Shown one piece after another: positions 35,423-43,919 of a stretch of DNA of 64,000 bases. The stretch comes from Armatimonadota bacterium. GTDB taxonomy: Bacteria; Armatimonadota; DTGP01; JAKQQT01. The stretch covers positions 62,001-126,000 of the forward strand of contig DASXVS010000079.1 in the NCBI GenBank assembly GCA_036504095.1, written 5' to 3'. The notes below the pieces were generated by a model, which was not told the DNA's origin, made no database searches, and was given only the letters and a program-made list of their open reading frames with translations. The first letter of the stretch is position 1. Each line of letters opens with the position of its first letter. Both the position numbers and the translations under genes were made by a program.

Positions 35423-38301
35423 GTATTGCTCCTGCTCGCTTCGGGCCGTCTTACCGCCGCCTTCGCCGCGACGGCGCCGATTCTTTCGATGGTGATCCTG
35501 CATGCCGGCCTTGCCGGGATGTCCAGCACTACGGTGGTCGCGCCGGCCGCCGCAATTCGAATCGGCCGGCGTGATCGTCCAACGCTCACCGCATACCGGC
35601 CCGGCGGGAGACCCGAAACGTTCAGTACTGTTTGATGCGCCGGCCCCGATCTGTTCTCCAGGCTGAACGCCAGGCGTCGCGGCGCACCATCCGCTGCCCG
35701 CGCGAGCCGAACAGTTACGAAGCCGTCCTGCTCCAATTCCATGTGCACCGCAGGCTTCAAAGTTTGAAAGTACACGCGTTGCCGCAGGCCATCCATCGGG
35801 ATTACCTTCACGCCGTCAGGAGTGCGGGTCACGCTGCCGCCATAGGCGAAAAGGCCGAAGACGGGATCGTTTACCACGATGGTCGCCGCGGTACGGAGGG
35901 CGCCCATGAAGCCGTGGTCGATTTCGCCATCATACCCCCATGCGCCTCTTCCCTGCGGAAGGCCGTACCAGGGCTTGGCCACTTTCAGCGGTTCATACGC
36001 CCACGCCGCAGCACCGTCGTTCTTTTCGCCGGGAAACCAGTAGCCGTAGTTCGACTTCGCGTCGCCGGCGTTGACGAGCGCCCACGAACTGAGGTACGAC
36101 GCGTAACCGAGGGCGATGTGGTCCTCGGGCGTCGGTGAGTAGTTCAGGGCGTAGTCCAGGACGGCCCAGCCACCCATTTGCGCCATGTAACTCAGCAGAT
36201 AATGCGCGTTACCGCCGCCCCGAATGTCGCTCCCCATCAGATAGTACGCAGGCTCAAGCCACCCTCGATCGGCGATGTTCGCGGACATCTGTTTGCCCAG
36301 GAACGCCTCGAAATCCGACTTCTCCACTTTGGGGTGGGAGTACCACTGGCCGGAATTGTGGTCCTTCCAGAGTTTGGTGTCCGGCTTCAATTCGTGCGTA
36401 ACGCCATACTTCGCCAGCATATGCGAGGTCTCATACGCCGTCGAGTCAAAGGGATACTCCGATCCGTAAGGATAAGGGTTGTCGTAGACGAAGTACTTGA
36501 CCTTCTTCTCGAGTTCCCGTTTCAGCCAGTACGCGTCCGCTGCCCGTCCTTCGCGATAGAGGTCATCGATGAGTTCCGGCAGGCAGACCTCGTTGTACTC
36601 GCCGGTCATGTACGTCCAGTCCGGGTAGCCGCCCCACCACGCCTTGATGGAGTAGGGGACAACGAAGAACGCCTTGGCCGTACCGAAAGCGCGGTCCAGG
36701 TAGCCCTGCGCGTCCAGGTATTGCGTCATTCCGGGGTAGCGTTTGGCGATCTTGTACATGGCATGGTACAAGGTGAACATCGCGGGGTAGTCGAAGGATC
36801 GCCAGAGGTGCTCCTGTCCATTGCCGCCCGAGCCGAATCCGTCGGCGCTGGTCCGATTGACGTGCCAGTTGTCGATGCCGTATATCCCGAATGGATACGG
36901 GGTCTCCGTCTCCTTGCGCTGAAGCCCGCCCCATACGAAGTGCTGCAAGTGGTACTCGATGGCATCGATTTCCGATTGAACGGGAAACGACAAGTTCTTC
37001 AATGCAAGGTAGGGCGCCTTACAGTTGCTGGGGTCATCGGAGCCGCCGACCATATACGCGCGCAGCCCGCCGGTGTCGTCCGGGCTGCGGAGCACTCCCG
37101 ATCTCATATCCCATAATGAAAAGAGTCCGTCGTACCACTTGCCGGTGCCTCGAATCAGTTGCTTACGGACCATGAAATCGGCCCGTTTCCTGATGAGGGT
37201 CTCCAGGGGCTGCGTGCTGAAGAACTCCAGATACAAGCGGGCGCCATCTCCGTAGTTCACGGTCAGTCGATTCTCGCCGAGCCGCCGGAACCATATGCGA
37301 TAAACGCGAGTGTCGGGACCCGAGGTCTTGACCAACCGGACCGTCGTCTCGTCCGGGAATTCGGCCTCAACCGACAGGATGCGTTGTCGGGTCTTTAGAG
37401 AAAACATCGCCGGCATGCCTTGTGGTATGACCATACCGGGAGCCGTCCGAACGTCGATCAGTCCTTCGCGCACCAGGGCCTGTCTGACACCCGCATAGTC
37501 CTTCGCCCAGGTGAATCTGAAGGAGTACGTTACGGTGTCGCCGGCGCTGCCCGCGGCCGCCAGGGTCTTGCTGGAGATGGGCTGGCGCCACGTGCCGCCG
37601 GCGTCAGTCTCATTAGCCTGAACCAGGGCATGTATGTAAGCGGTGTAAATGCGATGGCGATCGTGCTGATACTCGCGATCGGTGTAGTACTCGAGGTGCG
37701 TACCGGCGGCCGGAGTCATCACCAGGTACGGGCCAACGCCGCTCGGCCGCTGGCAGTAGATGAAGGAGCCGTCTCCCGAGATGAAACTGTGCCGGATAAC
37801 GCTCTTGTTGAACGTGGCCGCCGACTCGCCGCTGTAGTCGGTCGCGAACGGGAGGGGAGTTCCCAGATCGCCGATCTCGATGGGTGTTGAGGACCCGTTC
37901 GCGATGGTAATCGTCCACACCAACGCGTCGCCTTCCAGCGCATAACCTTCATGGATCGCGAGCGGACCGGGCACCGTGCCCGAGGACGCGTACGCCACAG
38001 TGACGCGTTCCGGGGCGTCCTGCGTCGTCGTCCTTATGGCGGCCTGGGAGGACGATTCCCATTGTGTCCAGGCGTCACCGGCTCGCCGAAATCTCATCAC
38101 AATTTGGCCGATGGCCCTGCCATCCCACACGTAATTCGTGTCGATGCGATCGTCGGTCCGCTTGAGCGAAGTAATGCCGCCGGCATCGCTGCCGATGATG
38201 ACGTGGAACAACGGGTTGGCCAGGGTGATATCCATTGCGCTGGCGTTCAGCGAAGCCATCATCAATGGCACGGTCGCCGCGATAGAGGTGCTGCGTTTCA
38301 T
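35419..38301 (-). CDS. Large secreted six-hairpin-like protein (DUF5695-like, tentative)
   Basis: 960 residues with a signal peptide (MKRSTSIAATVPLMMASLNAS, cleavage near ASA). The N-terminal third is beta-rich (supersandwich-like). The middle is helical with Trp/Tyr-rich motifs typical of alpha/alpha-barrel glycosidases and lyases: GIYGIDNWHVNRT, FDYPAMFTLYHAMYKIAKRYP, WGGYPDWTYMTGEYNE, and RGGGNAHYLLSYMAQMGGWA. It ends with a small beta domain. The overall layout recalls DUF5695 proteins found in polysaccharide loci, but I hold that name loosely and cannot give a substrate or catalytic pair. It is translationally coupled to the GH27 gene, so the two probably act on the same glycan. CAGGAG lies 10 bases upstream of the start. 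Confidence 0.55.
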   Translation of the reverse strand: MKRSTSIAATVPLMMASLNASAMDITLANPLFHVIIGSDAGGITSLKRTDDRIDTNYVWDGRAIGQIVMRFRRAGDAWTQWESSSQAAIRTTTQDAPERVTVAYASSGTVPGPLAIHEGYALEGDALVWTITIANGSSTPIEIGDLGTPLPFATDYSGESAATFNKSVIRHSFISGDGSFIYCQRPSGVGPYLVMTPAAGTHLEYYTDREYQHDRHRIYTAYIHALVQANETDAGGTWRQPISSKTLAAAGSAGDTVTYSFRFTWAKDYAGVRQALVREGLIDVRTAPGMVIPQGMPAMFSLKTRQRILSVEAEFPDETTVRLVKTSGPDTRVYRIWFRRLGENRLTVNYGDGARLYLEFFSTQPLETLIRKRADFMVRKQLIRGTGKWYDGLFSLWDMRSGVLRSPDDTGGLRAYMVGGSDDPSNCKAPYLALKNLSFPVQSEIDAIEYHLQHFVWGGLQRKETETPYPFGIYGIDNWHVNRTSADGFGSGGNGQEHLWRSFDYPAMFTLYHAMYKIAKRYPGMTQYLDAQGYLDRAFGTAKAFFVVPYSIKAWWGGYPDWTYMTGEYNEVCLPELIDDLYREGRAADAYWLKRELEKKVKYFVYDNPYPYGSEYPFDSTAYETSHMLAKYGVTHELKPDTKLWKDHNSGQWYSHPKVEKSDFEAFLGKQMSANIADRGWLEPAYYLMGSDIRGGGNAHYLLSYMAQMGGWAVLDYALNYSPTPEDHIALGYASYLSSWALVNAGDAKSNYGYWFPGEKNDGAAAWAYEPLKVAKPWYGLPQGRGAWGYDGEIDHGFMGALRTAATIVVNDPVFGLFAYGGSVTRTPDGVKVIPMDGLRQRVYFQTLKPAVHMELEQDGFVTVRLARAADGAPRRLAFSLENRSGPAHQTVLNVSGLPPGRYAVSVGRSRRPIRIAAAGATTVVLDIPARPACRITIERIGAVAAKAAVRRPEASRSNT

Positions 38302-38370
38302 AGTGTGCGGACTCCTGAAAGCCTTTCACCCGCGCGGGGAGCGTGCATCCGTGGGCTTCGCCCGGCGATA

Positions 38371-39183
38371 TCAGGCAGTCGGCACGCCTACCGGCGGCGT
38401 TTTCGGCGAGGCGGCGCGCGCCTTCCCACTCGCGCCATCCCGGGAAGCGCATTCATGGTCCGTTCCAGCGGCGATCCGCTCAGGCCCTGCCCCGAGCATT
38501 TGGCCCGAGCCGTTTACAGGTTCCGTGGGGCCAGCCAAAACAGGCTTTCTGGGCTTGCCGATGACGATACAACCCACCGGCTCCTTCACCACGAAAACGC
38601 CGAGCACGGTCTCGTCCGGTGACGTCAACAACCATGCGTGTTTCGCCCAAGTTGCCTGGCTTACGACCGAGCCCGGCATGACGAGCCCGTAACTCTCGCG
38701 CTTTCCCTCGAGGTTCAGCCAGAAACGTTCGTACGGGGTATCCGAATTGTTGATGAACAGGACCTGGGACGCAGGGGAATCCACGTCCATCGCGTGTATC
38801 CGGCCCTCGGCTTCTTCGGGAAGCCACCGGATTCCGGCAACTTCCACTGTCCCCGCCGGCCCATGCTGCAGGTCGCCTGCCCCCATCCGCGGGAGATTCT
38901 TGCTGTTGAAGAACAGGTTGAGCATCTCGTAGCGCAGGCTGCAGAGTTTCTGCGTGCCCTGGGCGCCCGGAAGGTGCTCGAACTGGATAAGTCCGGCAGC
39001 CTGCAGCTGCTGGATGTGCTTGGTCGTGGCGGACTGGGAGATGCCCATCATCTCGCTGAGTGCGCTCACGTTCCTGGGGGCTTCCGCAAGCGCGCGGAGG
39101 ATTGCCACGCGCGTTTCGGAGGCAAGTGCCTTGAACACTTCCACAGCATCGACGCTGTTCAGTTTTAGCCGGCGCAGTCTCAC
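38371..39183 (-). CDS. ArsR-type winged-helix regulator fused to a VHL-beta-like (hydroxyproline-binding type) domain
   Basis: 270 residues from GTG 39183 (AAGGAG 8 bases upstream). Residues 13-75 are an ArsR winged helix: VFKALASETRVAILRALAE, then SALSEMMGISQSATTKHI, with no metal-binding cysteines of classical ArsR. Residues 139-210 align without a gap to the human pVHL beta domain (constant offset 67): SQVLFINNS matches SQVIFCNRS, WLNLEG matches WLNFDG, and the Hyp-pocket residues W88, Y98, H115 and W117 correspond to W155, Y165, H182 and W184; S111 is T178. The last 60 residues are Pro/Gly/Ala-rich. It lies 39 bases after hypD. I infer a cytoplasmic repressor or activator that binds hydroxyproline or a Hyp peptide. 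The alignment is seen; the ligand is inference. Confidence 0.8.
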   Translation of the reverse strand: MRLRRLKLNSVDAVEVFKALASETRVAILRALAEAPRNVSALSEMMGISQSATTKHIQQLQAAGLIQFEHLPGAQGTQKLCSLRYEMLNLFFNSKNLPRMGAGDLQHGPAGTVEVAGIRWLPEEAEGRIHAMDVDSPASQVLFINNSDTPYERFWLNLEGKRESYGLVMPGSVVSQATWAKHAWLLTSPDETVLGVFVVKEPVGCIVIGKPRKPVLAGPTEPVNGSGQMLGAGPERIAAGTDHECASRDGASGKARAASPKTPPVGVPTA

Positions 39184-39222
39184 GGTATTCGCTCCTTGGA
39201 TGAACTGGTCACTTCTCTTGCG

Positions 39223-41583
39223 TCAGAACTCCGAGTGTGCGGTCCGCTGGATGATCTCGTCCTGCAGGCTGCGGCTCAGGTCGCAAAAATAGTCGCTGTA
39301 GCCGGCCACCCGCACGATGAGATCGCGGTGCTCCTCAGGGTGCTCCTGCGCCTCGCGCAGTGCCTCCCCGCTCACGACATTGAACTGGACGTGGTGGCCG
39401 CCCAGACGGAAATAGGTTCGAATCAGTTGCAGCATCCGCTCGATGCCCGCCTCGCCGTCCAGCACCTGCGGCGTGAATTTCTGGTTGAGGAGCGTTCCAC
39501 CCGTCAACCTGTGGTCCATCTTGGCCGCCGACTTCAATACCGCGGTTGGGCCGCACCGGTCCGCTCCCTGCACCGGTGAGATCCCCTCCGATACCGGCGC
39601 CCACGCGACCCGTCCGTCCGGCGTAGCGCCGGTGACGGCGCCGAAGTATACGTGGCAGGTCGTGGGCAGCATATCGATGTGATACTCACCGCCCCGCGTG
39701 TTCGGCCTGCCCTCCACGGCATTGTAGAACCGCGCGAAAGCGTTGCGCATCAGCGCGTCCGGGGCGTCCAGGTCGTTGCCGTACTTGGGACATCGGTTCA
39801 CAAGCGTTTGGCGTAGCGATTCAAGCCCCTCGAAGTTCGCATCCAGCGCGGCGACCATCTGCGGCAGCGCGATATGTTTGCCCTGAAACACGTGCGCGTC
39901 GATCGCCGCCAGCGAGTCGGTGAGCGTGCCGATGCCGACGCCCTGGATATAGGATGTATTGTACCGGGCGCCGCCCTCGTTGTAGTCCTTCCCGTTCGCG
40001 ATGCAGTCGTCGATGAGGATGGAGAGGAACGGGGCCGGCGCGTACGAAGCGTACATACGCTCAATGATCTGGCTGCCGGCGACCTTCACATCCACAAAAT
40101 GGCGTACCTGACGGTCCCACGCCTCCATGACGTCGCTGATGCCCGTGAACCCGGCGGGGTCTCCCGTCTGGGGCCCCAATTGATCGCCCGTGCGGGCGTC
40201 CCGTCCGTTGTGGAGCGCCAGGTCCAGCAATTTGACGAGGTTGAAGTAGCCGGTGAGGATGTACGCTTCCTTGCCAAACGCGCCGGCTTCGACACAACCA
40301 CTCGTTCCGCCCTCGCGGGCGTCTTCGAGCCTCTTGCCCTGCCGCAGAAGCTCATCGACCACCGCGTCGGCGTTGAATACCGAGGGGAACCCGTATCCCT
40401 TCCGAATCACGCGGCAGGCCGCGCGGAGGAACTCATTCGGCGTTCGCTGCGAAATCTGGACGTTGTTGCTCGGCTGAAGGAGGTGCATATCGTCGATGAC
40501 TTCAAGCATCAGGAGCGATAGATCGTTGGAACCGTCCTCCCCGTTTCGCGTCAGGCCGCCGAGATTGATGTTGGCGAAGTCGGTGTATGTACCGCTTTCC
40601 GCCGCGGTCACTCCGACCTTCGGCGGCGCCGGATGATTGTTGAACTTGACCCAAAGGCAGCCCAGCAATTCGCGGGCGGTTTCGGTGTCGAGGGTCCCGT
40701 CGCTCAATCCGCGTTCGTAGAACGGCCAAAGATGCTGGTCCAGGTGGCCGGGGTTGAACGAGTCCCAGCCGTTCAGCTCCGTGATAACGCCCAGGTGACA
40801 GAACCAGTACATCTGGATGGCTTCCTGGAAATCCCGGGGGGCGTGGGCCGGGACGTTGCTGCAAACTGCGGCGATGCGTTCCAGTTCGGCCTTTCGGGCG
40901 GGATCCGTCTCTTCGGCGGCCTTTGCCAGCGCGAGATCGGCGTGCCTCTGCGCGAACAGAATCGTCGCGTCCGCGGCGATATCCATGGCCGTCAGTTGTT
41001 CATGGCGATGATGGGCGGTGGGGTCGGCGTGGTAGTCCAACCGCTCGATGGCTTCGGCGATATCCCGCTTGAAGTCGAGCAGTCCTTTGCGGTACATCTT
41101 GCCGTCCGCCACGGTATGGCCAGGCGCCCGTTGTTCCATAAACTCCGTGAAAATGCCTGCTTCGTAGGCGCGTTTCCATTCATCGGGAAGGGCCTCGAAG
41201 ATGCGGTCCCTCATGGAGCGTCCGCGCCAGTAGGGGATGACGGTCTCCTCGTAGGCGCTGCGGCATTCCGCGGGGACGGCGTAGCTTGTCTTCTCACGGG
41301 TGTTGAGGATATCCAGGTCCTCGATCGTGTGGCAGGTCAATTCGGGGTAAGTGGGCGTGATTTTCGGTGCAGGGCCGCGTTCGCCGACGATCAGCTCCCC
41401 GTCGCCAATGTACACCGTCTTGTGGGCACAGAGATGGTGGTATGCCATGGCCCGCAGCACGGGAACGGAGTGTTTCCCCTCGTGCTCACGGTAGAACTCG
41501 GTCATCAGAACGGCGCGTTCGGACGATACCGACGGCATCTCCTCCAGGCTATGGTTCCGAAGTCGTAATACCCGCTCCGTCAT
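39223..41583 (-). CDS. hypD: Trans-4-hydroxy-L-proline dehydratase (glycyl radical enzyme)
   Basis: 786 residues from ATG 41583, which has GGGAGG 9 bases upstream; the in-frame ATG at 41592 abuts that site. It is a glycyl radical enzyme with the thiyl Cys430 and Glu432 in GGTSGCVEAG and the radical Gly761 in RVAGYSDYF. All pocket residues known for Clostridioides difficile HypD (H160, D278, S334, D339, F340, Y450) are present at a constant offset: H156 (in QRAPGHTV), D274, S330, D335, F336, Y446. The length also matches. It converts trans-4-hydroxyproline to pyrroline-5-carboxylate, which a reductase elsewhere would turn into proline. The enzyme is oxygen-sensitive and needs the activase encoded just upstream. 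It is cytoplasmic. Confidence 0.93.
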   Translation of the reverse strand: MTERVLRLRNHSLEEMPSVSSERAVLMTEFYREHEGKHSVPVLRAMAYHHLCAHKTVYIGDGELIVGERGPAPKITPTYPELTCHTIEDLDILNTREKTSYAVPAECRSAYEETVIPYWRGRSMRDRIFEALPDEWKRAYEAGIFTEFMEQRAPGHTVADGKMYRKGLLDFKRDIAEAIERLDYHADPTAHHRHEQLTAMDIAADATILFAQRHADLALAKAAEETDPARKAELERIAAVCSNVPAHAPRDFQEAIQMYWFCHLGVITELNGWDSFNPGHLDQHLWPFYERGLSDGTLDTETARELLGCLWVKFNNHPAPPKVGVTAAESGTYTDFANINLGGLTRNGEDGSNDLSLLMLEVIDDMHLLQPSNNVQISQRTPNEFLRAACRVIRKGYGFPSVFNADAVVDELLRQGKRLEDAREGGTSGCVEAGAFGKEAYILTGYFNLVKLLDLALHNGRDARTGDQLGPQTGDPAGFTGISDVMEAWDRQVRHFVDVKVAGSQIIERMYASYAPAPFLSILIDDCIANGKDYNEGGARYNTSYIQGVGIGTLTDSLAAIDAHVFQGKHIALPQMVAALDANFEGLESLRQTLVNRCPKYGNDLDAPDALMRNAFARFYNAVEGRPNTRGGEYHIDMLPTTCHVYFGAVTGATPDGRVAWAPVSEGISPVQGADRCGPTAVLKSAAKMDHRLTGGTLLNQKFTPQVLDGEAGIERMLQLIRTYFRLGGHHVQFNVVSGEALREAQEHPEEHRDLIVRVAGYSDYFCDLSRSLQDEIIQRTAHSEF

Positions 41584-41588
41584 CTGTA

Positions 41589-42533
41589 TCATCCTCCCAG
41601 GCTCGCCGCTGCGCCCAACTCGAACATGCGTTCCACGATCTCGTGCACCCGCGCGTCCTCCGGCGGCTTCGTCAGACCCATCGGATCCGTCCTGCCCGAC
41701 CGGATATATTTGTGCGACCCGATCGCGTGATATGGCAGTACCTGAATCGGTGGCCGATAGGCCAGGGAGTCGATGAGCCGGACTACCGCCTCGATATTTC
41801 CGCTGTCATCGTTCACGCCCGGTATCAGCGGCATCCGCAGCCAAACGGTGCTGCCGTGCGAGCACAGCCATTTCAGGTTGGCCAGTATAATCTCGTTGGG
41901 CACGCCGGTGAATCTCCGGTGGAGTTCCGAGTCGACAATCTTGATGTCATATAGAAACAGGTCCGTCCAGGCCGCAACCTTATGTAATACGCTGCGTTTG
42001 GCGTGCCCGCAGGTGTCTACACACGTGTGAATCCCGCTCTGCCTGCAGCCTTGCAGACACGCCAGAAGGAAACCCGGCTGTGCCAGCGGTTCGCCGCCGG
42101 AAAAGGTGACGCCGCCCCCTGATTCTTCGTGAAAATCACGGTCCCGCTTCACTTCTTCCAGAACATCGGCAACCGTCATCTGCTGCCCCAGCAAGGTTCG
42201 ACCCGCCATTGGACACGCCTCGACGCATTCGCCGCAGCGCTCGCAAAGGTCCCAATCGGTGACGGAAACTCCTCCCTCCAGACGCACCGCCCCGTGCTCA
42301 CACGCCGCCATGCACCCTCCGCACCCGATACAGCGGTTCGAGAGCACGGCCAACTCCGGCTCGCCGGCCTGGCTTTCCGGGTTGTGGCACCAGTCGCAAT
42401 GGAGCGGGCAGCCTTTCAGGAAGACCGTCGTGCGAATACCCGGGCCATCGTGCAGCGAAAAGCGCTGCACGTTGAAGACGGTTCCCGCATGCGTCACTTC
42501 GCTGTTCAGGGTTGTCGGCAATCCTGAGGTCAC
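41589..42533 (-). CDS. hypE: HypD-activating radical SAM enzyme
   Basis: 314 residues from a GTG (42533) that overlaps the stop of the peptidase gene (GTGA). The radical SAM motif is CPLHCDWC (C-x3-C-x2-C), after FSLHDGPGIRTTVFLKG, the signature of glycyl-radical activases. A ferredoxin-like insert carries two further clusters, CIGCGGCMAAC and CERCGECVEAC, as in activases of the HypE/CutD type rather than PflA. GGGVTFSGGEPL and the LMPLIPGVNDD-like region (here RMPLIPGVNDD) are also seen. It abstracts the glycine hydrogen that makes the HypD radical. Its stop lies 5 bases before the hypD start. Confidence 0.92.
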   Translation of the reverse strand: MTSGLPTTLNSEVTHAGTVFNVQRFSLHDGPGIRTTVFLKGCPLHCDWCHNPESQAGEPELAVLSNRCIGCGGCMAACEHGAVRLEGGVSVTDWDLCERCGECVEACPMAGRTLLGQQMTVADVLEEVKRDRDFHEESGGGVTFSGGEPLAQPGFLLACLQGCRQSGIHTCVDTCGHAKRSVLHKVAAWTDLFLYDIKIVDSELHRRFTGVPNEIILANLKWLCSHGSTVWLRMPLIPGVNDDSGNIEAVVRLIDSLAYRPPIQVLPYHAIGSHKYIRSGRTDPMGLTKPPEDARVHEIVERMFELGAAASLGG

Positions 42534-43909
42534 CTCAACGGTTCCGACAGGGCCGGGTAGCGCTGCAGCATGCCCTCATCATGCATCAACTCCTCCACAT
42601 CGTCCAGTTCCAACGGCGCCGCGCCCGTCAGCACTTCCACTCCGGTATCCGTGATGGCCACGCTGTCTTCAACCCGGATGTACATCTGCTCTTCCGGGAT
42701 CCACATCTGGGGGTCCACGGTGATGGTGATACCCGGTTCAAACGGCCGGTCGAGATAGCTCGCAACGTCGTGAACGGCCATGCCCACGGGGTGTGACAGA
42801 TGCCCCTTGAAGTCGAGACAGCGCCGGGCGGCCGCTTCATAGATCGGCTTTGAGAACGTCGTTTCATCGATGACGGGGCGCATCTCGTCCGCCGCTTCGC
42901 GGAGCACCTGGCTCGGCATCACTCCCGGGCGCAGATGTCTCAAGACGGCCTTGTGGTACTTCACGATGAAGCCATACAACTCGCATTGCAGCGGACTGTA
43001 GGTCCCGTTCACGGGCCACATGCGTCCGATGTCGCTCGTGTAGTTGTCAATGTCCGGCGCGTAATCCATCAGCACCAGGTCTCCGTCCAGAAGTGGGCAG
43101 TTGTTGCGGAAATAGTGCGAATACCAGATATTGCGACCGCCGGCGATGATGGCGCGGTAGCCTGTGCCCTGCGCGCCGTTTACTTCGAATAGATAGTCGG
43201 CGATGGCGCCAAGCTGATACTCCATCACACCCGGCTGGGTGCTGCGCATCGCTTCCTTCACGGCCAACGCGGAAAGCGCGCCCGCCCTGCGCATCGCTCC
43301 GACCTCTCGCGGGCTCTTCACCAGGCGGAGGCCGTCCAGGATCGGGGATAGATCCCTGATCTCGGCCCGCGGCGCCCTCGCGCGCAGAGCGCCTATGAAC
43401 TTCTCTTCACGAGACGGGTCGCTGTCCCACGGGTCGGCGGCGATGGCTTTGGCGGAACGTAGAAGTTCGTCGCGGCTGGCCCTCCGGCCTTCCGCGGGGC
43501 TATGCGGCGTGAAAATGACCGAGGCTTCCGCGATATGCGACGCGAGCGCGTCCAGGTCGAACACGTGGTCCACACCGGTCAACGCCTGCAATTCGACGGC
43601 GTCTTCCGAGCCGAGAACCGTCCCCTCACTGGCCGGGTGGGAGCCGCGGCTCGGCAGGTACAACGACGCCGACCGCCGCCCTCCGTCCAGCAGCAGATAG
43701 CACTGCGGAACGTCCACGCCCGTGAGATGGAAGAATTCGTTGGTCTGCCGGAATTGCTCGAATCCGCGGACCGGCCCCGCCCCTTGGAGGACAGCGTGCG
43801 CGTGCGCCCCGAGGGCATCAAGCACCCGCGCGCGGTGCTCCGTGAATTCCTCCGCCGGGAAACCTTCATATACCTGCGATCGACTGATATTATCTGTTTC
43901 TGTCACCAT
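42530..43909 (-). CDS. Xaa-Pro aminopeptidase/dipeptidase, M24 family
   Basis: 459 residues without a signal peptide. The N-terminal creatinase-like domain includes QTNEFFHLTGVDVP and YLPSRG; the C-terminal pita-bread domain supplies the five metal ligands: Asp in LMDYAPD, Asp in TSDIGRMW, His in LSHPVGMAVHD, Glu in the WIPEEQMYI region and Glu in RVEDSVAI. Enzymes of this group free the residue before proline, or split X-Pro dipeptides. Position directly upstream of hypE and hypD, with a GTGA overlap, suggests that it releases hydroxyproline or residues next to it from imported peptides. Start ATG 43909 has only a close CAGG; GTG 43906 is possible. Confidence 0.9.
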   Translation of the reverse strand: MVTETDNISRSQVYEGFPAEEFTEHRARVLDALGAHAHAVLQGAGPVRGFEQFRQTNEFFHLTGVDVPQCYLLLDGGRRSASLYLPSRGSHPASEGTVLGSEDAVELQALTGVDHVFDLDALASHIAEASVIFTPHSPAEGRRASRDELLRSAKAIAADPWDSDPSREEKFIGALRARAPRAEIRDLSPILDGLRLVKSPREVGAMRRAGALSALAVKEAMRSTQPGVMEYQLGAIADYLFEVNGAQGTGYRAIIAGGRNIWYSHYFRNNCPLLDGDLVLMDYAPDIDNYTSDIGRMWPVNGTYSPLQCELYGFIVKYHKAVLRHLRPGVMPSQVLREAADEMRPVIDETTFSKPIYEAAARRCLDFKGHLSHPVGMAVHDVASYLDRPFEPGITITVDPQMWIPEEQMYIRVEDSVAITDTGVEVLTGAAPLELDDVEELMHDEGMLQRYPALSEPLR

Positions 43910-43919
43910 AACCTGTTTT

